Below, in pieces: positions 36,657 through 49,361 of a stretch of 64,000 nt of DNA. The stretch lies in the NCBI GenBank assembly GCA_002221725.1, contig NJFT01000172.1, positions 25,600 through 89,599 of the forward strand, given 5' to 3'. Origin of the DNA: Scedosporium boydii. Taxonomy: Eukaryota > Ascomycota > Sordariomycetes > Microascales > Microascaceae. The translations under genes were made by a program, and so were the position numbers. Every line of letters begins with the position of its first letter. The first letter of the stretch is position 1. Under the pieces are notes generated by a model. The model worked only from the letters and a program-made list of their open reading frames with translations. It searched no databases and was not told the DNA's origin.

Positions 36657-39600
36657 TTAAGTATGGGTCGCAGTAGATCCGTTCTGCTGACGGTCCCTAG
36701 ACATCCACGAGAACAGGTCGGCGCCCCGTTGCGAGGTCGTTGTTGAAATGCTGCCGAGGGTGGAGGCGGCATCCGAGTTGGCGCGAGAAGAGAGCTCCCG
36801 CGGCTCGAGGAGCAGACTCTTTCGGTAGTATGTTACCTGGACATTGCCTGGATCATTCAGGCGAACCCGTGAGATCTGGGCGCTCATCCATTCTTGGATC
36901 TCGGGAACCTCGCTGAGCCTGTATGGAATTTGGAAGCGTTGAAGCTCGCTAATAATCTTAGCAGTTCGGGTATGTTTATCAAAGTTCACAACCGTGATGC
37001 CGCCAGCTTCCTCGTCTCCTTCATGGCCAAGGGCATGGAGCTGCTTCGTAGCAGCATTGCCGATATCAACGAAGGTAAGATCAGTAAGGTACATGCCGAG
37101 GAAGGGGAGGCAAGGAGGCACGTGGTCATGAAGTCTGGCACGGAGTAGCTTGTGGTTTTGGGAAGGCTCGACAAGAGCCTGAAGAGTCCGGAGCATCTCT
37201 CGGCGTCTGGGAGAGACGGCATCCCACGTCTTTTGGAGGCGACTGATGATGCTACTGTTGAGACTGCAGATGATGGCCATCAAACCATCGTAATTGTGGA
37301 GTTCGTAGCACTGGTGAGCAATCTTGATCCACTGCTTAATGATGGCTGCCCGTTTCTTGACTTCCGAGTATTGAAGAATCGTTTCGGCAACGAGGTTGGA
37401 TAAGTCGGTAGACAAGGACGACATGGCCTTGACATTGGGCGCATCGACGCCGCCGTTCTTCATCCACTGCGATGCAAGAAGCTCCTCGGGCATGACATTG
37501 CAAAAGATGTTCATTTGCTTGATGGTTAGCTGACGAGCCAGTTCGAGAGGGTCGAAGTCGAGGACGGATGGGCTAGCCCCTCCGGTCCTCCAAGTGTGGA
37601 GAGCATTGAGTTGGCTCCGCGAGATGATCGGCGTAGGTAACGGCGTGTCCGCGGGTACGTACTGGGCAATCGAAGTGTTGGTCTTGCCCATCGACGAGAC
37701 AAGGCGGGGAACGAGAGAGCCCTCACTAGAAACGCGGTCGGCGAGTTCAGCAAGGCGGCGGCCAGCTGAAGGAATCACAGACCCGAGCTTCAGGTCGGTA
37801 AAGGGAACGATGAGAGCAAGAGCTTCGCGGTCGGTCTCGTCCCTCCAGTGAGATTCGAGCCAACCCTTGAACACATTGTAGACACGAAGACGGACGGGTC
37901 CAGCCATGTGGGGGGCTTCGCCAACGTAGTCGAATCGATCGATCAATGCCTCGGCCAGCTCTCGGGGTGTGCAGAATAGGCGGAATGTGAGGTAGAACGT
38001 CGACACGAACAAGGCGTCGGGAGTCGACTCGTGCGTCGTCAACCTCTCTACAAGAGCGGGAAGAGTGCCGCCGGTAACTTGCCCTTCCTTGTTGAACATG
38101 AGCTCGTGGGCGTACGTCTTCTCTAGAAGCTTGGATTCAACATCAACCTCGTCCGCGTGCTGGGCACTGTCAGCTGTGCTGAGCTCGGATATGGATGGCT
38201 GGCTGCGTGGTCCGACGGTGTGATCGGGCGTGGTCGCTCGGGTGGAGGTGCGGGAAATGATACTCGACTCCGAATCCCGGCTCATGTACGTGCTAGTGCT
38301 TCCGGCGCTTGACGCGGTCATACTATCGTAACGTGGAGATGGTTGGAATTCCGTTTCCGCACTCTGCTCCTCTGCGGAATAGTCTTCAGCAGGAAGAAGA
38401 GTGGTCGCCAGTTTAGGGAGAGGGGGAAGACTTGGTCTTAGCGACGAGACAGAAGAGACGAGGCTCGACACGTTGTCATCGTCGGCAGTGGATGGTCGGG
38501 AAGCTGCAGCGGGGTCCACAGGTTGGGCGAGGAAGTCTTGATCAATTGGGCTCGCTGTAACTGGAACTTCAGGCAGCGGCTTGTCAAGTGGGAGAATATT
38601 CAGTCTTGGGAGGGCCTTCTCGGTAGGCTCCGAAGAGGGGGCGACAATCTCCGAGGGAACAGCCTCCGAGGTGGCCGTTGAGTCGGCAACGGTATCGGCA
38701 TCAGAGCCGATGGTGTCCACGAGAGAAGGTGTCACAGACTGGGACACCGAGGGTGCCCGCTCACGCTCCTCCGGAATAGCGTCCAGCATGCTAACGTCGA
38801 TACCCGCGGTCTGGCCGTCCAACTCACATTCGAAATCGCCGATCCTGGCAATGACCGAATTCGTCCTCTCGACACACTCACCCGCTGCCTTGACACAGCC
38901 GGTGGCAGCGGCGGAGAGCAGGGTCGTCTGCTCAGGCATAATGATATCGGTATCATCGGTGGCCGCTTGGAGAATGATGTCCTGACCCGCTTGGATTAGT
39001 TCTTGGATGCGGGTAAATAGACCAGCACGAATGGGAGCAACCATCTCGCCGCTTATGGAGTCGTGGGCGCAAATCACGTCGACGACGGCGAGGAGCTCGC
39101 CACCGGAGGTCGCGGAGGTCTTGATAGCACGGACTAGTTCCGCCTTAGACTGTGATTGCAGATGGAGACGTCCAATAAAGGAGCCCAATTGAGAGAGGAG
39201 GGTATCGTGCGTCTTGCTAAGTTGCTCGGATACTAGATGTTGAGGTCGCGTAACAGGCGAATATCCGGACAAAGAGAGCCTGTGAGAGATGTTCGCGGAG
39301 AGACGATTGGTGGTAGAGAGGTTGCCTTGGGATAGGCGATGGGATGCCGTGCCAGTAGGTGAGAACAAGGAGGACGTGCGCTTGGCGAAGACAGCCTGGG
39401 AAGGGTCCAGGAGACCAGGTTGAGGGGTGGAATCAGGCTGAGCCTCAGTGCTCGCAGTAACGGACGCGCCATCCTCGGTCGCCACAGCTTCGCTGGTGTT
39501 GTCAAATGCGACCTGGTCGGCCGGGGGCGTAGGAGGAATCAGGGACTCCTCAATAACAGTCGCCATGATGGACATGGTGGGGAGTCTCATCCGTCGATCA

Positions 39601-40482
39601 TCCTCGAAAATATCTAAAAATCTCACCCCCTTCGTGACGATTCGGAAGGCCTTCAAGATCATCTCGTCGACTAGGTTGTTGACATCATCCGCCGTCGTTA
39701 GCGGGTCTCCCTGACATTCTTGTAAACGCTTGGCTGTCTTTACGAGGGATGATAGTTCCGCCAGCAGCGACTTCCTGCCTCTCCTAAGACCTTCGTTCCG
39801 GAGAATGATAGCGGCCTCTCTTGTGAGTGAATGTGTCCGTTCCTTTAGGAAAAGTGGTTTTAGTACGAAGCTCAAAGCCTCACATGGCAAGCCGAGAAGC
39901 GGAGGGAATTAGACGTACCAGAAGATACCGAACACCAGCAATGATGCCCTTCATGAACTCTTGGTTGCCAAATATCTCGTTGTCATTCACATCCGTGCTG
40001 CGGAGCAAGTCCCAAAAGTTCAAGAGGGCCTTGAGAAGGTTCCGCATCTCCTCCGGGTCGTAGGATTCGCAGTAGTTAGTGGGCAGCCAACCCCTCGCAC
40101 CACTAATAAGCAAGGTGCCATCAGCCCAGCCGTTGGTATGTATGGAATGCACCAAGATGACATCGCCTTCATTCAAGGGAAGCGTAACGCTCGAGTCGCT
40201 CATGGCATAGCTCGGATGGAACGGGTAGAAGGCGCGGAGGAAGTTGTGGAAGACGGGAGGGACCGGATATGTCGTTTCGGCCGCAAGGTCCTCCCGGGAT
40301 GAGTTCGGCGTCGTCGGCGGCGTCATCTGGGACTGTGTATATAGATCGCTCGTGGTTGCTGCTTGGTTCTGCTCATCGTAAGGAGCTTGTTCCGTATTCG
40401 AGTTCGGCAAAAGCTTCTGAATACTTAATGGGGCGACCTGAAGGCTCGCCCTCATCGGTTGATGGTCGCTCAACAGGTTCAT
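36657..40482 (-). CDS. SH3-domain Ras guanine-nucleotide exchange factor (Cdc25-type RasGEF)
   Basis: Inferred exons are complement(39919..40482, 36657..39842), giving 1249 aa. The 76-nt intron has donor GTACGT and acceptor CTAAAG, phase 0. The N-terminal 80 residues are disordered. An SH3 domain spans about 83-141 (FYPFHP, LPLNEGDVILV, GWADGTLL, GARGWLPTNYCE). A helical region and a long Ser/Thr/Pro-rich, acidic linker follow. The RasGEF N-terminal (REM-like) module lies near 770-905 (LVERLTTHESTPDALFVSTFYLTFRLF, split here by family convention). The catalytic domain is at about 950-1180: FDPLELARQLTIKQMNIF, CYELHNYDGLMAIICSL, PPCLPFLGMYLTDLTF and NFDKHTRTAKII. By family it loads GTP on Ras at the plasma membrane, upstream of cAMP or MAPK signalling. 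Length and domain order fit yeast Cdc25. The ATG at 40482 is the first in frame; a further upstream exon is not excluded. Confidence 0.94.
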
Positions 40483-43400
40483 TGCTGTTGACGGTTGCTA
40501 CTCCACGACATGGGTTGCTGGCTCCGCGTCCGGCGGGTAGGGCCTTCAGTCAGGCCGCTCGTTAGTAGCAGCGGAGGTCGGTAAAGTGAGGTCGGCGAGG
40601 TAGGTATCGTGGTCTGCTTAAGCTTGCCCGAAGCGAATTCAGTCCGGCCGGATGGAAGCTCGGATGAGCTTAGACCGTAGACAAGAGGGCTCTAGGCGCT
40701 CCTTCCCGAGCTCAAAGAGCGGATTTGTGTTCGCAGCAAAGACCCCACGGTGGTGGCGGGGTTCAATTATAATCCTAGGGTAAAGCGTGTCGTCAAGGTC
40801 GTGATGCTCGAGTGTGGGAAAGGAAAGAGAGGGAAAAGTAAAGGGTAAAGGGGGAGGGTGGGATGTCATTGAAGTCTCGTACCTATCTTCCTTCCCATGC
40901 TCTATGGGTGTACTTGGTATTGACTGCTTGGGCAAGGGCAAAGGGGGGGAACGGTCTTCGTCAAGGATCTGGAAGTGGAGTGCAGGGGACATCGAATTTG
41001 GTGCCGTTGTTGTAGTACATTTGATGTACACTGCGAAAGGTGCTTGGGCCCTGGAGGCCCGGGGGTCTTCTTCCCACTCTACCCTGACCAGGTTGGCACC
41101 TTGAATTGATGTTTCGGGGAGTGGGGGTGGGGTTTAATACAATTTCAGGGGCGTGTGTCAATTGAGATTATTGTGCCGTGCCAAGATGAGAAGTACCCTC
41201 GTATACTGTATCCATCGGCAGAGTACCCACATCAACACCAACGGGGAAAGTACAAGTCGGTTCTCAGAAGTCGGACTAGACAATGAGTGGGGAGCACGCA
41301 CCTGGTCTCCTGGAAGTTGTATTATGGGAAAAGTATGAAGGAGGACACAGCACTCCTGACGTTGATAAATCTTTCCGAAAGCTGACGAGACTGTCCTCAG
41401 ACCCTAGAGAATGTCGTCGGCAAAGTGCGCGAAAGATCACTTGCTTCCCGTACCTTGTAGCTCTCGACCTGATCCTAGGCGGCAGATCACGCTTCCACAC
41501 AAAGGAGAGGTTGAAATCGACAACAAGAGAACTCCACTATCCATCCGCTCTTACGAAGTACAACCCATACTTAACAACCCGGCATGGGAATGAAGGTCGT
41601 CGACTATTCCATATCCATACTCTCTCCCCAGTTATTAGTTAAGTGAAAATAAGAAGGTTTCTATTTGAGTCGACAAGAAGATGGGCTTAGAAGCAGCCAT
41701 AATTTTATGAATTCGTTCTAGCCCGTCACCACAAGGACAGCGCCGGAGAAAAAGTTTCCCTCGTCCGGCGGCTGCTTGACGTCGTAATAACCGTTGCATG
41801 AGTTCAAGCAAGGAAGAAGCTGAGGGCGCCTGCCAACTATGTTGACGACTCCCGCGGCTCTTGGATAGCTCGACTGATACCGGTGGTGGCGAAGAGTCTC
41901 ATTTGACCGCGAGGTAATTGGCAAGGCATGACTCGCCGGAGGCATCCATAGATCACTCATTGGGGCTTTGGAGCAGGCAGTGATGGCATCGCACTTATGG
42001 CCGGCGCATTTGCAGGGTGCTTCTTTAGGATGCAAGTAATATTAGCAGGTACAATGCAATGCTGCCATCGCTGTGAAGAGTCGCGAGTGAAATGATAGAT
42101 CTCATCGATGAGCGTGAGGAAGCAGTTTCTCTGCCTTATATTGCCACCGATTTTCGTTGCTTTTTGTTCTTTAAATATCCATGTCTTAAATATCGGAGAG
42201 GGTTTGCCGGTGCTGAACCCATTGTACGTTTAGCACCAAAGCAGATGCCGGCTCCCCGCGCAAATTCTCATGGCTCTGAGATTGGTGGAGGGTGGGGGGA
42301 AGACGGCCCTCAAGGTGACTCGATTCGATGATCCAGCAGCACAGATCCTTCGATGAAGTTGACAAGACATTGTGGAGCAGCAGCCTCGATAATCATTCAT
42401 CAATGACAGAGTCAAGTCCTCGGTGCCAGGCGATTCGATGTACTGAGGTAAGAAGTACTCTCTGCGCTAGCGGCTTCATGACATCGATCATTTGACATGT
42501 ACAAATACGAGAAATTGGAGGAGAAATGGCTTGCAGAATGACTCAATTTTAAGTACCGTTACAACGGGCGCACTGAGGTCAATGCATTGGTCACCATGCG
42601 GAGGAGATGCTGCCACTCGTCACTCCTCAACTAATATCAATCATTATCAGCTCACAAAGGGTCCTCTCCCGTGGGCAACACGACTTGATTCAACCGGACG
42701 TAAACATCATGGGTGGCACACATATGGAATACACGCTGCTTCGGGGACTGACCCGTCCCATCGGCGAACTCTCGCCTATCGTGGTGGTTGCCTGCCTCAA
42801 CGAATTACCTTGACGTGAGCGGCGCTCGAGGATAAAATAAAATCCTGAGGTCCATGCTCTGCAGAAAACTGGCTGCAGACGCTTTGTACATCCCTACTTT
42901 GTACATAATATAGCTCCCTCTACGAAGTAGAGGGGAAGGGTAGGATTGCGTATGGTGTTCGGACATCTGTACTTCACAGAGGAGCAGAGCACCGGCAGAT
43001 GGGCCAATCGATGACAGGAGTGGAAAATCACTTTCTGCTGTGCTGCCCAAAACAAATCTTCCTCCTTCCAACCTAGTTTGGATTTCGTTCGACATTTTCT
43101 GCCCCTGAGACCATATCCTGGTAAAAAGAAAGCTTAAATGGGCTTCCATGGCAACAGGCGCCACAGTGGATGGAATAGATCTACACTTGCGATGGCGATG
43201 AAACTATGATTTTCGTCTTCATCACATCTCCGAATGCATCACCACGCCATGGCAGTCCGCGATGAAAAAGGAAAGAAGAGGCACTGATAATCCCAATGCA
43301 CAGTGTGTAGAGGGCCGCCAAGATTGGATGCCCGCCCTGTAGTCTTTTGTTCTGTTCTCTCTGCCCCACTGGCACACAAGAACATTTCTGACTCGCGATG

Positions 43401-44592
43401 GCGCGCAAGAAGTCCCATTCAAATGAGGGACCGCTAGGCTCGTGTCGGGAGAGTAATGACGTGAGACACCGGCCAGGCCAGGCCGGGCCAAAGCGCCATA
43501 TCAGGGCCTCCACAAACAGGTTCTGGAATTTGCACAATGTATGTAATGTCCGTCTTTTTCAACTCGCTAACCTTTATTGAAGAGGAAGCGGCCTGACCAT
43601 GACACCAAAAGCGGATATCTTCTTTAGCGATCAAGTTCAAGAGGACAATGCTCTGCGTCCAGGATGTCCGCCTTCTGCAGGAGCTACTCTAGCGTCTAGC
43701 CAGCGTCGACAGTCCACGGCGGGGACCGAAGCCGAATTTTGAGCCGTCCGTGGATATCCATCCGTTGATGTAGTGTATGTATCTGATACCGCCCAGAGCT
43801 CAAATCCATTGGGTTTAGGAACTTGTTAGCGACCCCATTACATTCGGCACCCCAATTGATATTTGAGTCATTTGCTTCGAAGCCAGCGATAATCTTGAGC
43901 CAAGGACGAAGGAGTGTACCAAGATCAATTTTTTCATTGTTGCCTCGACCAGAAGCTAATAGTTTCCCGATCAATTCGCCTCGACCTCCGTGGTGGTGGT
44001 AAGATTGCCGGAAAGGAAGCGCACCAACACCAGTTCCCCCGGATGCAGGACGCGATGCCACATCGTTTAAAAAAAGGCAAACATGGTCTGCCAGTCCCGG
44101 ACTCTGACAAGTCTATGAGGTCGGGTATTACCTGTCGCGACCCCTGGTCCCGAAGAGCCTGGTCTGGCTTGATTGTTCTGATTTTCTGGTTCCGAACAGT
44201 GTCCTAGCATTCCTGAGGTACCGTGCTCCTGCAGCTGTGACTATTTTCAGAGATGGGAATTACTTGTAGATGACTAAGTGTCAACCAAACATCCAAGCAA
44301 CTAAGCGAGCCCGTGCTTTGAGATCCCGCAGCAATGCAGTACAAAGGTACAAAGGTACTCGGGGCAAATCATTCAAAATCGGGAACAATCTGAAGTCCAT
44401 GGGCGCATTGTTGGAGCAGCATCAATGATGCAAGTTGAGCGGGACAACACTCTATTGTTGTGTACTGTTTTTATAGTCAATTAACACTGTGTTTACAAGC
44501 CTAGCCCCACTTATGCTGGCTTCGGTCAAACAAGACACGAATCGAACTTGAGAAACAAGAGCTCGATTGAAAAGGCAAGCAACCCTCAAAGC

Positions 44593-45770
44593 ATCAATTG
44601 AATCATTGATCAATGAATTTCTACAACGGAAATGCTCCCGACATTCCAAACAAGCCGCTCCGGCAGAGGGTTTGGTTTACAAGGAAATGTGCCGGAAACT
44701 TGAAGAAACACATCCTTTGCCCTAGCAACACTCAACTGCCCGCGCCGACCCGCCCCAAACCGTTATTGACCCCATCACATCACTCTAAGAGTAATTTCGA
44801 CAGACTCCGGGGTTTATATTTGCTTTTTCTCGGAATAGAATCCATTTTACCCATTTTTTCTTTTACCCTCGGTCGACTTGAAGCGAGGCAAGTTGGAATT
44901 GCGTTCCATCTTGAGAGTAATGGCGGATATCAATTGATCAATGGTGCTCTACAAGTATGGGGGAGGTCGTCGGAGCCGAATGCTAGAATCGAGCGCATCA
45001 TGTCGTCCCGGCAGTTGAAAGCTCGAAGTCGTCGGGCGAAACATGGCCCGTCGCTGTAAAAGGATCAATTGAAGGGATCAAATTGTATCAAAATCTGCAT
45101 CAACCGTATCGGATATAACCCCCTGTATAGGGAAAGTGGAGCTCGGAAATATTAGCGCGTTGAGTTGAATTCTTGGATTCTTGGAAACCACTCAATTCAA
45201 TCTCTGCTCTCAGCCGATGCGCATCAGCAGTTCAATGGGCCTCGGAGTACGAAGTAAGATGCGCAGGTGTGAGTGTGATGACAAGTAACATGCAAAGTAC
45301 AGCCTTTCGCATGATCAATTGAAGGCAGTCCTCAGCAACTTCCGCGCGGCTCCGAGGGATGGCTCGCAGCATAACCGCGACTCTTCCCGAAAGGAAATCT
45401 TAAGCAGCCCTGGTCTTCGATCCAGTGTTTGCGTGCCATCAGCCTATCACGTGAAGCCTGCGCGATGTATCACACATTATCACAAGCAGCCCCCACGAAA
45501 TCCGTAACCCATCATTCAATGGGAGAAAGAGACAGCTTCGATAAGGACCATTGAGAGACCAAGCTCGCAATTTCCGCCACATGAAGGATCCGCTATCACA
45601 ATCACATCCACTAGTCACAGAGCCTGCGAAGCACGAAGTAGAGACAAACATCGCTTCAAGTATTACCGAATTTGCGCAATCGATGGTGATCACTTTCATG
45701 CAACGGACCTGGTGACGTGATGATTGCAATGGGGCTAAGCTCACATCTTCGCGGGATGGTGATCAATTGA
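44593..45770. repeat. cluster of five ATCAATTGA words
   Basis: Perfect ATCAATTGA occurs at 44593-44601, 44929-44937, 45064-45072, 45314-45322 and 45762-45770, always around the palindrome TCAATTGA. The word GATCAATTGA recurs three times among them, and TTGATCAA overlaps at 44606 and 44934. The spacing is irregular (115-448 bp), so this is not a tandem repeat. It may be a cluster of binding sites, or debris of a decayed element. Confidence 0.75.
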
Positions 45771-48700
45771 TACTGTGCCCATTGGTCGTGTCAGAGACCT
45801 GAGAAGCTCAAAGATTTGGGGGCGTGGAGACCATGAGCTCCTCTTCTCGGAGAACTAGTCAAGGAATTTTAGGTTTGTAGGCGCGGCAGTGTGGTTTTTA
45901 CCTTCCCGTGTTGGAGAAGATCAACAAAGATTCGAGCTTGGCTCTGACGCTTCTCAAGCCACTGTCCCCGGATCGGATCTTTTTTTTCTTCACGCTATGA
46001 TGGCGAATGATTTCTTGTTTTTTGCCCACACTCTCAACAATGACCGGCTCCTCCCGGCGGCCTCAGCTTTGAGAGAGACTGACTGACCTTCACCGTGACC
46101 ACGGCGGTGTGCCTAGTCCTGTTAGCACGAGGCAGGTTGTGGCACTTGAATTGCTACACTTAAAGCTGGTGGCACAGAGTGTCCTTTGCCATCACGCAAA
46201 AGTTTCGCCTTGTCCCGAACTTGATCGCCAAGTGGACCCTGCTCGCAAGCTTCACCGCCTCCAGCTGCCGAAGTGTCTTTTCAACAGCACCTGGGGAAAG
46301 AAACTTCATAGTAGTGTACGTACATCACTACTTCGCATGAAGTCGGGCCCCGAGGTATACCGTGCTGTGGAATATTGATCGAATCGGGACGCCGACGTGG
46401 GGTTGATTATGCAGTGTGCATCGTGTGTATGTGTGTGCAGAGGGCGCAGTCTCGTCTCTGGGACCTGCAGGTTGTCGTGCAGTTGATTTGCTCATAGACC
46501 GGTGTGCGATTGCGTTGTTGCTGTTGTCGCATCTACACACCGCGAGCAATCACGCATCCACGCGTTTCTCGTCGGAAGATACAGCTGCCTGTTTGCCTCA
46601 AGATCCCCCTGCAGCAAGCGGTGGCTTAACCTGTGCTGCATCCAGACTTGCTCGATTTGAAGCGCAGGCTCCTAGGTCAAGGCATTCACACGAAGTACAG
46701 ACTTGTAGATCAGTCTCGACAGCTCTGAAAATCTCACCTATTCAGCCATCTCATCACGGTTACAAGCGTCGAAGAACCCTGTCAAGTACGGACAAGTACT
46801 CCGTACTCCGACAAAAGGGCGCTTCCACCAGGATCAGCCAGATGGTGGGAGAGCAAAAGAGATGGTCTCGGCTGGTCCCTGATTGATCAATGGAGAAGAA
46901 ACCTGGGGGGCGTTGTCCTTCGTAAGGCACAGTCACCTGCTCCCTGCAGCGATTTTCGTTGCTTTTTGTGATCCCTCCACCTTCCTCGATGTTTCTAGCC
47001 CAATGATTACCGTTAAAGGCAAACGCCTCATCCGGCATCGGAGCCGCGTAAGGATGGGGGCAACGGGGGGACCTGGGGACGCCAATGTTCTCGAATTCGA
47101 ATGGACTCAATTGACTTTTACGGCTTCAACTTTCGAAGTCCATCATCCATCACCACCATGAAGTCCGGAACTCTCTGCTGTAGTGTAAGAACTCAATTGG
47201 CGAGAATTGATCAATTGGTGGTACATGCTGCGATCGCGTCCCTGCCTGTCAGTGCCGTTCCTGGCTGGGTGGCAGAGTCTTTTTTCCTAATACGCTTTCG
47301 CGTTTTTCTTGATTTGGACTCGAGCTTTCTGGGGGTTCTCAAATTGGACAATTGCCTCAATTGTCCTCTTCACCCCTTCCCCCACCAATAATACCGACAA
47401 TGAATTCATCCTTTGGGCGTCCTGAGCCCAATCCGCCTTGATAAGCTGACAGGGGAGCTCCCCGGCCACCCAACAGCGGAGGGCTACCCTGGTTCCCCGA
47501 AGCTGTGGCACTTTGAGCCGTCGATCATTGCTTGACTTGTCATTAGCCACACACCATGTCCCAAGCACGTCGACAGCTACGTAAGACAGAAGCACGTCTT
47601 TGCTTCGTACTTGGATGAACCACCCAAACCGAATCCTCGCTTTGGATCGGTGTTGCTAGTGTACTCTAGCTTCTAGTCTCTTGGGACCATTCAGCCCCAT
47701 AACTAGTAGTTATCATATATGACAGGATGTATCGCAGCGGGCGTTCCGAAGAAGAGGTCCTGCGAGACTTGGACTTCGTAGTGGTTCACGGGTTCATGTA
47801 CAGATATGTACGAAGTACCGAGGTAACATGGTGATCTTTTCAATCCCACATCACCGGTAATTAAGCAGGTTGCCCCAGGGGAACGGTCAGGAACCACAAG
47901 GCTACGGAGTAATTTCACGATGGGCGGTAGTAGTGGTGGTCTGCCGCACGTGTTGCAGAGTGGCAGCTGCCCAGCGCTCGGGAACCCGTATGTTCAAGAC
48001 AGAGTAAGGCCGACTGGGCCGCGATTAATCTCGCGGCAGTGTAACTGACCGTGACTTCGTCCGCTGTCACCTCTTGGACTGTCACTTCGGTTCGTCCGAA
48101 GTCTGGATCTTAATATCGCTCAAACCCGTCGTGGTATCATTTTTTTCGGGACAATGTTGGAGAAAAATTATCCATTGTTTACTTCACAATACGACACTGC
48201 CAACAGGCTGTGGTCTTGTGCTCTGCCAAGTGCTCGAGTGCCCAGGTGCTCCTCTTTGCCCTGTCCGTCTCAACTCCACCTTATCGTAATACGAAGTACA
48301 TGCGAAGTACAGGGCTTCACTTGATCATGAAAAGTTTGGGCGATAGCAAATGGTCTCGTCTGGTCCGTCCAAGACCTTCAAGATGTTCAAATCCGTCCAT
48401 GGCGGGTTTCGCGGCTCGCCGCCACCCTCCCCTTGTTCCCGCGTTCCGTTCCCGCCACCCCATTCTCCCGTTGAAACCGCCAGCGAAAAACGAAGCTGTT
48501 CGAACAAATAGGATCCTGAGGACCAGCAGCATCTTCCCACTAGTTCTTACGAAATAAGCTAGCTACCCTATACTAGTACTTCGTGCTTTGTGCTAGTCGT
48601 AGCATTCAAGGGTTGAGGAATCCATTTCGGTTAGGAAGTGATAATATCTCTGGAGCTACCTACGCAGGGGGGGCCCTGGGACCCTTTGCTGGGTCCAACG

Positions 48701-49346
48701 TCCCCCAATATTATACTCCAGAAGAGACCCCCAAAGATAAATGATTTGTTTGGGAATGGTGCTTCAAGCACACCGGTCCGATTTTCAGAACCCTGGTCAG
48801 GGGGTAAAATGCACATTTTTTTCGTCTCCAACAACGAGCAAGACCCGCCTTGAGTGGGGATTTAACATCATGATGAATTAGTGTATGTACACTAAAATCA
48901 CCAAAATCACTACTGGGACAACCTAGCCTTTGCATGCTCCGAGGTTGGCCTGCTCACTCTTAACCAGGTTGCTGGGTTGGATCCGTCACATTGGGATCGA
49001 ATGATGCAACCAAGATTTTTTTCTTTTTTCCCCTTATCCTCTCTTTTTCTTTCGTTTTCTGGCATACTTCCAACCCAGTCCATGTTTCGCATCAGGATGA
49101 GCTGGCGAGAACTTTAACGGATAGTCCCGGCAGCGAATGGTTCTCTGGGACGGAAAAAACAATGGCAGCGCTCTTGAGGGTGAGCCATAGTGGGGTCGGA
49201 CACTGGCGCTCATCATATTCTTTTTCATACTTCGCCAGGCAGTACGTGTGTGCACACACTACTCCGGCACTTCCTACAGGGTAAGTAGGGGGCGACGGGA
49301 GAAGCTGTCCTAACCAGATACTCATGTATTCCGGATGCTCAACTGA

Positions 49347-49361
49347 ACTTCGTACGAAGTA
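49347..49361. repeat. near-palindrome built from two dispersed words
   Basis: AACTTCGTACGAAGTA contains ACTTCGTACGAAGT, a perfect 14-nt palindrome. A perfect TACGAAGTA (49353-49361) overlaps a one-mismatch copy in the opposite orientation. The same arrangement (CTTCGTACGAAG) recurs at 53409-53420. Confidence 0.75.

Noticed and set aside
46416..46886. 156-codon plus-strand ORF in the gene-free stretch
   Set aside because: The longest ORF there, but no domain, low-complexity composition and no splice partners.
47821..49000. Possible 5S rRNA or tRNA-like segments
   Set aside because: Phrases resembling internal control boxes occur, but no cloverleaf or 5S-type conserved core could be folded.
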